A stretch of 35,053 nt of DNA from Geminicoccaceae bacterium (GTDB lineage: Bacteria; Pseudomonadota; Alphaproteobacteria; Geminicoccales; Geminicoccaceae), in the NCBI GenBank assembly GCA_023512415.1, contig JAILZQ010000011.1:1-35053 (forward strand). The letters are read 5' to 3'. The position numbers were made by a program, and so were the translations under genes. The stretch's first letter is position 1. Each line of letters starts with the position of its first letter. Of the stretch, positions 8,139 to 17,419 are shown one piece after another. The notes beneath the pieces are model-generated. The model saw only the letters and a program-made list of their open reading frames with translations. It ran no database searches and was not told the DNA's origin.

Positions 8139-8644
8139 GGCACCGCCTCCAGGGCGTACGGATCGGCGATCCCGAGGTCGGCGAGGATCCGCCGCTCGAG
8201 CGCCTCCATGGCCTCGGCCGCTGCCGGCTCCTCGTGATCGTAGCCCAAGAGGTGCAAGGTGCCGTGCACGACGAGGTGCGCCAGGTGGTCGGCGAGCGGC
8301 TTGCCGGCCGCCGCGGCGTCCCGCGCGCTCGTCTCGAGGGCGATCGCGATGTCGCCGAGCGGCCAGGGGCAGTCGGTGGGGACACCCGGTGCTCGCGGAC
8401 CGGCCGGGAACGACAGGACGTCGGTCGGCGCGTCCTTGCCGCGGAAGCCGCGGTTGAGCGCGCGGACCGCCGCATCGTCGGTCAAGAGGACGGTCACCTC
8501 GGCCGGAGGGCCCGGAGGGCCCACCACGCGAAGGGCGGTGGCCACGGCACTCCGGCAGATGGCCTCGGGATCGGTGACGGCCCTGTTCCAGCCTTCGGCC
8601 TCGACCGTCACCTCGGTCGGGTGAGAGCTACTGTCGCTGTCCAT
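8135..8644 (-). CDS. ybeY: Endoribonuclease/rRNA maturation factor YbeY
   Basis: YbeY is a zinc-dependent endoribonuclease involved in 16S rRNA 3'-end maturation and ribosome quality control. The 169-residue product carries the metal-binding H-x3-H-x5-H motif at H127, H131 and H137 (VVHGTLHLLGYDHE). It also has the conserved LNRGFRGKDAPTDVLSFP at about 63-80. The start is ATG 8644, overlapping the end of phoH by 17 bases. The stop overlaps the corC TTG. Neighbouring phoH and ybeY are among the most conserved bacterial gene pairs. Confidence 0.95.
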   Translation of the reverse strand: MDSDSSSHPTEVTVEAEGWNRAVTDPEAICRSAVATALRVVGPPGPPAEVTVLLTDDAAVRALNRGFRGKDAPTDVLSFPAGPRAPGVPTDCPWPLGDIAIALETSARDAAAAGKPLADHLAHLVVHGTLHLLGYDHEEPAAAEAMEALERRILADLGIADPYALEAVP

Positions 8645-9676
8645 CGCTCGAGCCGGACGCCCGCCGCGGGCGTCGTCTCTCTCCTTCCGCGAGCGGCTGC
8701 TCGGCAGCAGCGGGGCCTTCGTAAGCCTCGATGATCGGCGTGACCAGCGGGTGACGCACGATGTCGCTTCGATCGAAGTGGACCGTGGCGATCCCCGGCA
8801 CGTGGGCGAGCCGGGCGACCGCGTCGGCGAGGCCCGAAGGGGTGCCGGGCGGCAGATCGGTTTGCGTCGGATCGCCCGTGACGACCATCCGCGACCCTTC
8901 GCCCATCCGGGTGAGGAACATCTTGAGCTGCGCGGGCGTGGTGTTCTGCGCTTCGTCGAGGATGACGAAAGCGTGGCTCAAGGTCCGCCCCCGCATGTAG
9001 GCCAAGGGCGCGATCTCGATTTGGCCGCTGTCGATCCGCAGCTGGACCTTGCCCTCCGGCAGCATGTCGCGCAGCGCGTCGTAGAGCGGCCGCAGATAGG
9101 GATCGACCTTCTCCTTCATGTCACCGGGAAGGAACCCGAGCCGCTCGCCGGCTTCGACCGCCGGCCGCGAGAGGATCAGCCGCTCGACCCGGTGCTGTTT
9201 GAGGAACGACACCGCCATGGCAACCGCCAGGTAGGTCTTGCCCGTACCGGCCGGCCCGAGCGCGAACACCAGCTCGAACCGCTCGAGGGCGCGCAGATAG
9301 GCGAGCTGGTTGGCCGAGCGGGCGACGATCAGCTTGCGGTCGGTGCGGATGGCGTAATGCTCGGCCCGATCGGCCGGGCCGACCTCACCGCGGCGCATGC
9401 GGAGCGCCGCGTCGACCTCCTCTCGGCCGATCGCGAGGCCTCGGCGGAGCTGGCCGTAGAGGTCCTCGAGCACGGCCGCGGCGGTTTGCACGTCGGCGTC
9501 GCTGTCGCCCTGGATGAACACCTCGTTGCCCCGGCTGACGATCGTCACCGGCAGCTTCTGCTCGATCCGCGCGAGGTTCACGTGATGCTGGCCGAACAGC
9601 ACGGCACAAGCCGCGTTGTCGTCGAAATGGACTCGTCGGCTGGCACCGCGCGGGCTGTCGAGTGGATTCGAGGTCT

Positions 9677-9680
<4 letters not shown>
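8628..9680 (-). CDS. phoH: PhoH-like ATPase (PhoH/YbeZ) with apparent CTG start
   Basis: This is a P-loop ATPase of the PhoH/YbeZ family that works with YbeY in RNA metabolism. The 350-residue product shows Walker A GPAGTGKT at 142-149 and Walker [10 protein letters not shown] at about 238-246. FDDN near residue 19 is a hallmark of the family N-terminus. To include this N-terminus no ATG, GTG or TTG is available. The best start is CTG 9680-9678, which overlaps the miaB stop as CTGA and has GGGGAGGGG about five bases upstream. An internal GTG 26 codons in would remove conserved residues. Termination is at TAG, rare in this window. A much longer open frame upstream is antisense-like noise over miaB. 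Confidence 0.92.
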
Positions 9681-11035
<1,355 letters not shown>

Positions 11036-11111
11036 CGGCCGGCCGTCTGGGGCATCGGGCCTCGCCTTGCAGATGGGCCCGGATCGCCGAAGATCAACGG
11101 CCCCGGCGCCT

Positions 11112-11140
11112 CTTATAGCGGCAAACGCCCGGCGCGCGAA
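11112..11140 (-). promoter_or_regulatory. Candidate miaB promoter
   Basis: A good -10 element (CTATAAG, TATAAG at 11117-11112) stands out in the 146-base mucR-miaB gap. TTCGCG lies 17 bases upstream as a weak -35. It would give a leader of roughly 70 bases for the miaB-phoH-ybeY-corC-lnt run. Confidence 0.35.
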
Positions 11141-11143
11141 GAC

Positions 11144-11175
11144 CGCCGGCCGACACCCCGTGGCACCGGCCGGCG
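11144..11175 (-). terminator. Inverted repeat after mucR (possible terminator)
   Basis: A perfect 9-bp inverted repeat (CGCCGGCCG-type arms at 11144-11152 and 11167-11175, with a 14-base loop) starts six bases after the mucR stop. No T-run follows, so if it terminates transcription it would probably need Rho or act as a 3'-end stabiliser. Confidence 0.35.
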
Positions 11176-11181
11176 TTCGGC

Positions 11182-11613
11182 TCAGGCCGCCGGCCGGCGG
11201 CCGCGAGCCCGGGGCTTGGTGCCGAGCCCGATCTTCTTGGCGAGGTTCGAGCGTTGCTCGGCGTAGGCCGGCGCAACCATCGGGTAATCGTCGGGAAGAC
11301 CCCAGCGCTTGCGATACTCGTCCGGCGTCATGTTGTATTTCGTCTTCAGATGGCGCTTGAGCATCTTGAGCTTTTTGCCATCCTCGAGGCAGATGATGTA
11401 GTCGGGCATCACCGACTTTTTGATCGGAACAGCCGGGACGGGCTTCTCCGGAGCTTCCTTCTGCTCCTCGACACCTTGCGTGGCCAGGCTCGAGTACACC
11501 AGCTTGATGAGCTGCGGGATGTCGGCCACCGCGACCGTGTTGTTCGAGAGGTGTGCGGACACGATCTCGGTGGTCATGGACAACAGCTCGTTCGGGCTTA
11601 TCTTCTCGGTCAT
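11182..11613 (-). CDS. mucR: MucR/Ros-family transcriptional regulator
   Basis: The 143-residue protein resembles MucR/Ros over its whole length. It has an N-terminal oligomerisation region ([21 protein letters not shown]) and the DNA-binding zinc-finger-like domain at about 70-125 ([15 protein letters not shown], then [15 protein letters not shown] and [12 protein letters not shown]). MucR proteins are H-NS-like gene silencers in alphaproteobacteria. Compared with Ros, the second Cys is Asp (C75-x2-D78), H88 is kept, and the last His is replaced by K92/Y93. Zinc binding is therefore doubtful, as in the zinc-less members of the family. The start at ATG 11613 fits the family N-terminus. Upstream codons to 11709 are open but not conserved. 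It is divergent from the tusA-like gene. Confidence 0.93.
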   Translation of the reverse strand: MTEKISPNELLSMTTEIVSAHLSNNTVAVADIPQLIKLVYSSLATQGVEEQKEAPEKPVPAVPIKKSVMPDYIICLEDGKKLKMLKRHLKTKYNMTPDEYRKRWGLPDDYPMVAPAYAEQRSNLAKKIGLGTKPRARGRRPAA

Positions 11614-11658
11614 TCCAGCGGATCCCCAGCAGCCGAGTAAACCGGCGGTCGCCGTCGC

Positions 11659-11686
11659 ACCATATGAGGGTCGCGCCAAACCGCAA
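11659..11686 (-). promoter_or_regulatory. Candidate mucR promoter next to an A/T tract
   Basis: TTGCGG (11686-11681) and TATGGT (11664-11659) are 16 bases apart on the minus strand, 45 bases before the mucR start. Just upstream lies a short A/T-rich tract (CTTTTTTGAT at about 11690-11699). MucR proteins favour AT-rich sites and often repress their own gene, so this tract is a plausible autoregulatory site. Confidence 0.4.
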
Positions 11687-11717
11687 GCGCTTTTTTGATC
11701 CGCTGACAAGAAGGTCG

Positions 11718-11972
11718 ATGGAAGTGAGCGAGACGACGCACGAACTCGACATCACCGGCGAGGTCTGCCCGATGACCTTCGTCCGCACCAAACTTCGCCT
11801 GGAGCGGATGGCCGAGGGCGAGATCCTCCGCATTCGGCTGCGCGACGGGGAGCCCTTGGCGAACGTGCCGCGCGCGCTGGCCGATCACGGGCACGAGATC
11901 CTGCGGCTCGAGGCCGCGGGCGAGGCGGTCTGGATCCTCGAGGTCAAGAAGCGGGGCCGGCTGCCGCGTTGA
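11718..11972 (+). CDS. TusA/SirA-family sulfurtransferase-like protein
   Basis: The 84-residue protein has the TusA fold signature: [20 protein letters not shown] with the sulfur-carrier cysteine C17 in a CPM motif, then GEILRIRL and a final strand ILEVKKRGR. TusA-family proteins relay persulfide sulfur for tRNA thiolation, molybdenum cofactor synthesis or other sulfur transfer; which of these applies here cannot be told. ATG 11718 has AGAAGG three bases upstream, a rather short spacing; a GTG two codons later is an alternative. It is divergent from mucR, and its last 29 bases overlap the end of rimI tail-to-tail. Confidence 0.85.
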   Translation: MEVSETTHELDITGEVCPMTFVRTKLRLERMAEGEILRIRLRDGEPLANVPRALADHGHEILRLEAAGEAVWILEVKKRGRLPR

Positions 11973-12513
11973 GCGGCGCGCCGAGCACGGCGCGGCCGCC
12001 GGGCGCGAGCACCCGGTCGAGCTCGCAGCGCATCGTGTGCGCGCCGACCCGGCTGCCGTCGGCGCGTTGGTAATAGTCCGGCCGGAGGCCGACGATCTCG
12101 AAACCGTGCCGCGCGTAGAGACGCTGCGCCGCGTGGTTGTCGACCGCGACCTCGAGGAACATCAACGTGGCCCCGGCCTCGCGCGAGCGCGCCATGGCGG
12201 CGCGCAGCAAGGCCGAGCCCACCCGCCTCCCGCGCCAGGGCGGCGCCACGCCCAAGGAGAGCAGCTCGCTCTCGTCGCGGGTCACTCGGCAGATCGCGAA
12301 GCCCACGCCGCGCAGCGCGTCGAGCCCGCCGAGCCCGCCCTCGTAGAGCCGGGCGATGAGCCCGAAGCCACCGGGAAGGGCGAGGAGATGGGCGAGGTCG
12401 GCGCGGCTCCAGGGCTCGCTGAAGCAACGTCGGTGCAGCCGCGCCAACCGGCCGAGGTCGAACGGGCCGACGGGCTTGACGGCGACCGTCCCGGGACGGC
12501 GCAGGCCGAGCAT
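11944..12513 (-). CDS. rimI: Ribosomal-protein-alanine N-acetyltransferase-like (RimI, GNAT)
   Basis: This is a GNAT acetyltransferase of 189 residues. The acetyl-CoA loop is recognisable as LGVAPPWRGRRVGSALL (about 97-113), followed by FLEVAVDNHAAQRLYARHGF (about 127-146), typical of RimI, which acetylates the N-terminus of protein S18. The start is ATG 12513, one base after the tsaB stop. The pairing tsaB-rimI is widespread. The C-terminal 35 residues are Ala/Pro/Arg-rich, longer than usual, and run into the convergent tusA-like gene. The substrate is inferred from family and neighbour; another GNAT role is possible. Confidence 0.87.
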   Translation of the reverse strand: MLGLRRPGTVAVKPVGPFDLGRLARLHRRCFSEPWSRADLAHLLALPGGFGLIARLYEGGLGGLDALRGVGFAICRVTRDESELLSLGVAPPWRGRRVGSALLRAAMARSREAGATLMFLEVAVDNHAAQRLYARHGFEIVGLRPDYYQRADGSRVGAHTMRCELDRVLAPGGRAVLGAPLNAAAGPAS

Positions 12514-12514
12514 C

Positions 12515-13186
12515 TCAGGCCGCGACCACGAGCGGACGGCCGGCCTCGAGCCGAGCGTCGGGCGCCCGCAGATAGAGCGGCCGGACGGCCGAACCGGCCA
12601 CGGGCGCGATCCCGCGCGCCGCCCGCGCCGCCGCCGCCCGAGCGACGGCCAGGGCATCCAATCGGACCCGTAAGGCCGGCGGGCCGGCCCAGTCCTCGAG
12701 GTCGACCAGCACGACCCGCTCGGCCGCGCGGGCCGCCGCCAGAGCAGCGTCGCGCTCGAGCAGCGCGGGAGGGCCCTGGGGGACCGCGTGGGCATCGAAT
12801 CGCTGGACCGCGAAGCTGTCGCGCCCGCCCGGGCCGAGCACGAGAAGCGGGCTCCCTTCGGCCTGCGCCACCGTTTCGGCGGCCAGCTCCAGAACGCTCG
12901 GGGCGTAGACGGGCGAACCGGCGGCGAGCGCGAGGGCCCGGACCGCCGCGACCGCGGCCCGGGTCGCGGTGAAACTGCCGGGGCCGGTCGCCACGGCTAG
13001 CGCCTCGAGGTCGGGGAAGTCGAGCCCGGCCTCGGCCAAGGTTTCGCCCACGAGCGGTGCGAGCGCTTCGGCGCGCGCCCCCGGGCGCGCCCGCTGGAGC
13101 GCCCGGCCGCTCGCGTCGAGCAGCGCGACCTCCGGCCCCGCCGGAGCCATCCGCAGCGCCAAAAGCCGCACGTCGCGCCGGCTCAA
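12515..13186 (-). CDS. tsaB: tRNA threonylcarbamoyladenosine biosynthesis protein TsaB
   Basis: TsaB is the inactive ASKHA-fold partner of TsaD in t6A37 synthesis on tRNA. The 223-residue product keeps the central ATGPGSFTATRAAVAAVRAL block (family form GPGSFTGLR-G), here slightly divergent. N-terminal strands are present (LLALRMAPAGPEVALLD), and PLYLRAPDA lies near the C-terminus. The start is TTG 13186-13184, overlapping the nfuA stop as TTGA. It stands directly before rimI. Its partners tsaD and tsaE are not in the window. Confidence 0.9.
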   Translation of the reverse strand: MSRRDVRLLALRMAPAGPEVALLDASGRALQRARPGARAEALAPLVGETLAEAGLDFPDLEALAVATGPGSFTATRAAVAAVRALALAAGSPVYAPSVLELAAETVAQAEGSPLLVLGPGGRDSFAVQRFDAHAVPQGPPALLERDAALAAARAAERVVLVDLEDWAGPPALRVRLDALAVARAAAARAARGIAPVAGSAVRPLYLRAPDARLEAGRPLVVAA

Positions 13187-13734
13187 CCGACCGCGCGCAC
13201 CTCGATCACGTCGGGCACGTAGTAGCGCAGCAGGTTCTCGATGCCGGCCTTCAAGGTCATGGTCGAGGAGGGGCAGCCCGAGCAGGCGCCACGCATCTGG
13301 AGATAGACCACGCCGCGCTCGAAGCCCCGGAAGACGATGTCGCCGCCGTCGCGGGCCACCGCCGGCCGCACCCGGGTCTCGATCAGCTCCTTGATCTGCG
13401 CCACCACCGGATCGTCCGAGGCGGTCTCCTCGACCTCCCCCTCGGCCCCCTCGGCGAGCACCGGATCACCCGAGAGATAGTGCTCCATGAGGGCGCCGAG
13501 CACGGCCGGCTTCAGTTCGTGCCACTCGACCCCCTCCTGCTTCGTGACGCTCACGAAATCGGCGCCCAGATAGACGCCGCGCACACCGTCGACGGCGAAG
13601 ATCCGGCTCGCCAGCGGCGAGACCCGGGCCGCCTCGGCATCGACGAACTCGGCCACCCCTTTCGCCAGCACGGTCCGACCGGGCAGGAACTTGAGGGTGG
13701 CCGGATTGGGCGTGGGCTCGGTTTGGATGAACAT
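13183..13734 (-). CDS. nfuA: NfuA/Nfu-type iron-sulfur cluster carrier
   Basis: The 183-residue scaffold/carrier protein delivers Fe-S clusters. An Nfu N-terminal domain (MFIQTEPTPNPATLKFLPG, about 1-90) is followed by a NifU-like C-terminal domain with the cluster-binding CxxC at C151/C154 (GACSGCPSSTMTLK). This N-domain type (as in mitochondrial NFU1) is typical of alphaproteobacteria. The start ATG 13734 agrees with the conserved N-terminus. It lies 66 bases after the DUF2333 gene and is overlapped at its end by tsaB. A client in the window would be MiaB, a two-cluster enzyme; that link is inference. Confidence 0.95.
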   Translation of the reverse strand: MFIQTEPTPNPATLKFLPGRTVLAKGVAEFVDAEAARVSPLASRIFAVDGVRGVYLGADFVSVTKQEGVEWHELKPAVLGALMEHYLSGDPVLAEGAEGEVEETASDDPVVAQIKELIETRVRPAVARDGGDIVFRGFERGVVYLQMRGACSGCPSSTMTLKAGIENLLRYYVPDVIEVRAVG

Positions 13735-13800
13735 GCGCGTCTCCCGGCTCGATCCCTCGACATGGCGCGGCCGCGCGCCGACCGCAAGGCCGCCCCTGCG

Positions 13801-14766
13801 TTACTTCTGCAGGACGTTCACGACCTCGTAGAGCTGGAAGCGGGCGAGCAGCAAGAGATAGCCCTGGGCCAACAGATGGTTCGGCCAGAACTGGCCGTCG
13901 GGACGGCCGTTGGCGACCACCCAGGGCTGCAATGCCGCCGCCCTACCGAGGCTCGCGAGCATCTGCTCCCAGACCCGGGCGAGGCCCCGCTCGCGCAAGA
14001 TGCCCTCCATGTCGCGGCCCAGCTCGCGCAAGAGGACGTGGTAGGCGTAGAGGCGGCCCTTGTTGGCGTAGAAGAGATCGTCGGCGTCCCAGTCGTACCA
14101 GGCCCCGCTGTCGGCCAGCGCCTTCTGGTCGACAGCCGCCGCGGCCGCGCCGAGATCGGCGGCGATCCGCTCGAGCGTCGCCATGAGATTGTCGGCCCGG
14201 CGCTCGAAGGTCGCCTCGCCGCGCGCGAGCCGGGTATTGTACCGCTCGAGGTCGTCGATCGCCCGGCGGTACTGGCTCTCCGAGGAGGGCTGCACCGGTG
14301 TCGCGGACCATTCGAGGAACCAGACGTCGCCCGGATAGTTGAGCCGGCCGGCGGCCCCTTCGGCATCCGGGTCGACTTGGCTCGTGCCGCGAACCCGCGA
14401 GAGATGGTCGCGAAGCTCGATCGCGAAGCGGGCGACCGCCGCGACGATGCCCTGCTGGAAGTTGGGCATGTTGTCGAGCAATGTGGTCGGCTGGAACCAG
14501 GGGTCGTTCGCGGTCCAGCGGTGCATCTCGACCTCGCGCCGGACGAGGAGTGCGGCCACCGCCACCGCCCGGCTCGCCGGCGGCGCCACCTCGATCGTCT
14601 CGCCGATCGACGGGTCGTCATCGATCCGATGGAACCAGAGCGCACCGACCACGTAGTAGAGCGCGACGAGCCCGATCAGGAGGGCCGGCAGGAGGAGCCA
14701 GGCGAGGCCACGGCGGCGGGAGGTGGGGGCCGAGGTGGACGGCTCGCTCGCCAAGTTCGTGCTCAA
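13801..14766 (-). CDS. DUF2333-family membrane-anchored protein
   Basis: The 321-residue protein has one N-terminal transmembrane segment (about 21-43, [20 protein letters not shown]). A large, probably periplasmic, mostly helical domain follows. Features matching DUF2333 are [40 protein letters not shown] and a C-terminal [20 protein letters not shown]. The function is unknown. The TTG start (14766-14764) overlaps the trpS stop as TTGA. A second in-frame TTG lies four codons on, and the best GAGG is too close to the first, so the exact start is uncertain. It stops at TAA, the only TAA in the window. Position between trpS and nfuA gives no functional clue. Confidence 0.82.
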   Translation of the reverse strand: MSTNLASEPSTSAPTSRRRGLAWLLLPALLIGLVALYYVVGALWFHRIDDDPSIGETIEVAPPASRAVAVAALLVRREVEMHRWTANDPWFQPTTLLDNMPNFQQGIVAAVARFAIELRDHLSRVRGTSQVDPDAEGAAGRLNYPGDVWFLEWSATPVQPSSESQYRRAIDDLERYNTRLARGEATFERRADNLMATLERIAADLGAAAAAVDQKALADSGAWYDWDADDLFYANKGRLYAYHVLLRELGRDMEGILRERGLARVWEQMLASLGRAAALQPWVVANGRPDGQFWPNHLLAQGYLLLLARFQLYEVVNVLQK

Positions 14767-15758
14767 ACCTCGAGGAAGCCGACGCGGTCGTAGACCTCGG
14801 CGAGGATCGGCTCGGCGATCGCCCGGGCCCGCTCGGCACCATCGGCGAGCACGCGATCGACGTGCTCGGGGTTGGCCAAAAGCCCGCGCATCTCGGCGTT
14901 GATGGGGGCGAGCTTCTCGACGCACAGTTCGGCGAGCTTGGTTTTGAAGGTCGAGAAGAGGGTCGTGCGGAACTCTTCCTCGACCTCGGCGCGCGGCCGA
15001 TCGGCGAGCGCCGCGTAGATGGTGAGCAAGTTGGTCGCCTCGGGCCGGTTCTTCTCGTCGACCCACACCCCCTCGATACTGTCGGACTTGGCGCGCCGGA
15101 TCTTGGTGGCGATCGTCTCGGCGTCGTCGGTCAGGTTGATCCGCGACTGGTCGGAAGGATCCGACTTCGACATCTTCTTGGTGCCGTCGCGCAACGACAT
15201 GACGCGCGTCGCCTCGCCCAGGATCATGGGCTCGGGCAGCGGGAAGAACCCCTCGGCGAAGCGGCGATTGAACGAGGCCGCGATGTCGCGGGCGAGCTCG
15301 AGATGTTGCTTCTGGTCCTCGCCCACCGGGACGTGGGTGGCCTTGTAGGCCAAGATGTCGGCAGCCTGCAGGACCGGATAGGCATAGAGGCCCACCGGTG
15401 CGTTCTCGCGGTCCTTGCCGGCCTTCTCCTTGAACTGGGTCATCCGGTTGAGCCAGCCGAGCGGGGTCACGCAGTTGAACACCCAGGCGAGTTGCGCGTG
15501 CGCCGGCACGTGGCTCTGGACGAACAGAATCGAACGCTTCGGGTCGATGCCACAAGCGAGGAGCGCGGCCGCGACCTCCCGCGTGTTCGCCCGCATCGCC
15601 GCGGGATCGTGGACGGTGGTGAGCGCGTGCTGGTCGACGATGCAATAGATGCAGTCGAACTCGTTCTGCAGCCGAACCCAGTGCCGGATCGCGCCCAGAT
15701 AATTGCCGAGATGGATGCCGCTCGTGGGCTGGATGCCGGAAAAGACGAGACCACGCAT
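14763..15758 (-). CDS. trpS: Tryptophanyl-tRNA synthetase
   Basis: This class I synthetase charges tRNA-Trp. The 331-residue length is normal for bacterial TrpRS. The HIGH-like motif is PTSGIHLGN at 11-19, and KMSKS is at 195-199 ([13 protein letters not shown]). [16 protein letters not shown], the tryptophan-binding region, is at about 145-160. The start is ATG 15758, immediately before [11 protein letters not shown]. It lies 89 bases after murJ, and its end overlaps the DUF2333 gene. Confidence 0.97.
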   Translation of the reverse strand: MRGLVFSGIQPTSGIHLGNYLGAIRHWVRLQNEFDCIYCIVDQHALTTVHDPAAMRANTREVAAALLACGIDPKRSILFVQSHVPAHAQLAWVFNCVTPLGWLNRMTQFKEKAGKDRENAPVGLYAYPVLQAADILAYKATHVPVGEDQKQHLELARDIAASFNRRFAEGFFPLPEPMILGEATRVMSLRDGTKKMSKSDPSDQSRINLTDDAETIATKIRRAKSDSIEGVWVDEKNRPEATNLLTIYAALADRPRAEVEEEFRTTLFSTFKTKLAELCVEKLAPINAEMRGLLANPEHVDRVLADGAERARAIAEPILAEVYDRVGFLEV

Positions 15759-15847
15759 GGCGGGACGAATCCGGAAGCTGGGAGCCGCGCTCGGTGCCGG
15801 GCCGGGCGGCGAACGGGCCCCCTGACCATCACGTGGCCCGGGGCCTG

Positions 15848-17419
15848 TCAAGCCGCACCCCCGCTGCCCGTGCCGGCCGGTGCCGTGGGACGGCGGACGA
15901 GGGCGGCACGGATCTCGCCGAGGTCGGCCGCCCCGACCAGGTGCACCCCCGTCAAGTAAAGGCCAGCGGCAGCAGCGATCGTGAGCGCGAGCCCCGAGGC
16001 CGTCGCGATCGCCGCGACCTCCCCCACCGCGAGCAGGAGGAGCAGAGCCAGCACGAGGTTCGAAGCTGCGAGGCGCAGCGCGCGGCCGCGCAGGCGCGGG
16101 CTCGGCTCGAAGGCACCGCGGCGGGCGAGGAGGAACGCCAAGAGCCCGGCGTTGAGCCAGCTCGCGGTCGAGGTCGCAAGGGCGATCCCGACATGGCCCC
16201 AGGTCCCGATCGTGGCGAGGATCACCCCGACGTTTGCCGAAAGGCAAAGCGCCGCCACCACGACCGGGGTCTTCGTGTCCTCGCGCGCGAAGAACCCGGT
16301 CGCCAGGACCTTGATGAGCACGTAGGCGGGCAGGCCGAGGGCGAAGGCGGCGAGGGCCGCGGCGGTCGCCTCGGCGGCGGCCCGGTCGAAGGCGCCGCGC
16401 TCGAACAGCACCGTGACGATCGGCCCCGCGAGCGTGCCGAGCCCGACCGCGGCCGGCAGGCTCAACAGGAGCGCGAGCTCGAGCGCGCGGTCGAAATTGT
16501 ACCGGGCCGCCTCCTCGCGGCCGCCCCGGAGCTGGCGGGACAAGAGCGGCAGGAGGGCGGTGCCGAGCGCCACCCCGATCAGCCCCAAGGGCAGCTGCAC
16601 GAGCCGATCGGCGTAGAACAGGTAAGAGACGGCACCGGTCGGCAGGTGCGAGGCGAACCAGGTGTCGATCACGAGGTTGAGCTGGTAGACGCCGGCGCCG
16701 AGCGCGCCGGGCAGGACGAGGCGCCAGAGCCGCGCGAGCCGGACGCGGTCGGCTGGCCCTGGCCAACGCGGCCAAAGCCGCCAGCCCGCACGAGCGGCGA
16801 CCATCGAGAGGGCGCCGAACTGGAGGACGCCGGCGGCCAACACCCCCCAGGCGAGCGCATGGGCGGTACTCGAGCGGGTCGCGACGGCGAGGCCGATCGA
16901 AGCGACCAGGGCCAAGTTGAGGAGGATCGGAGCGAACGCGGCGGCGGCGAACCGGCCGATCCCGTTGAGCACGCCGGAAACGAGCGCGGCGAGCGAGATC
17001 AGCATGAGGTAGGGGAAGGTCAGCCTGGAGAGTTCGACCGCGAGCAGGTAGCGCTCCGAAGCGGGTTCGAAGCCGGTGGCGAGCGCCCGCACGAGCCACG
17101 GCATGGTGAGCTCGGCAACGAGCACCACCGCGGCCAGGATGGCGATCATGACGGTGAGCGCGTGGCTCGCGAAGGCGCGCGCCGACTCCGCCCCCTCCTG
17201 CTCGAGGGTCCGGGCGAAAAGGGGCACGAAGCCGGCGTTGAAGGCCCCCTCGGCGAACAGCCGGCGGAGCATGTTGGCGAGCTTGAAGGCGACGAAGAAG
17301 GCGTCGGCCGCCGCCCCGGCGCCGAGCACGGCTGCGATCAGAACATCGCGCAAAAAGCCCAGGATGCGCGAAGCGAGCGTGAGGCTGCCGACGGTCGCCG
17401 CCGCCCGGACCAGGTTCAT
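15848..17419 (-). CDS. murJ: Lipid II flippase MurJ
   Basis: MurJ is a MOP-superfamily flippase that exports the peptidoglycan precursor lipid II. The 523-residue product is hydrophobic throughout, with about 14 transmembrane helices. It shows the family N-terminus ([20 protein letters not shown], then [20 protein letters not shown] and FVPLF), with the conserved arginines near 18, 24 and 52-53. [11 protein letters not shown] at about 378-388 is also characteristic. The start is ATG 17419-17417, overlapping the glnD stop as ATGA. The order glnD-murJ-trpS is common in alphaproteobacteria. Confidence 0.96.
   Translation of the reverse strand: MNLVRAAATVGSLTLASRILGFLRDVLIAAVLGAGAAADAFFVAFKLANMLRRLFAEGAFNAGFVPLFARTLEQEGAESARAFASHALTVMIAILAAVVLVAELTMPWLVRALATGFEPASERYLLAVELSRLTFPYLMLISLAALVSGVLNGIGRFAAAAFAPILLNLALVASIGLAVATRSSTAHALAWGVLAAGVLQFGALSMVAARAGWRLWPRWPGPADRVRLARLWRLVLPGALGAGVYQLNLVIDTWFASHLPTGAVSYLFYADRLVQLPLGLIGVALGTALLPLLSRQLRGGREEAARYNFDRALELALLLSLPAAVGLGTLAGPIVTVLFERGAFDRAAAEATAAALAAFALGLPAYVLIKVLATGFFAREDTKTPVVVAALCLSANVGVILATIGTWGHVGIALATSTASWLNAGLLAFLLARRGAFEPSPRLRGRALRLAASNLVLALLLLLAVGEVAAIATASGLALTIAAAAGLYLTGVHLVGAADLGEIRAALVRRPTAPAGTGSGGAA

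Noticed and set aside
5668-8475. A 935-residue version of Lnt with an N-terminal extension
   Set aside because: The extra part lies over corC and ybeY in another frame and is low-complexity. The true start is the TTG at 7227 in the 4-base overlap.
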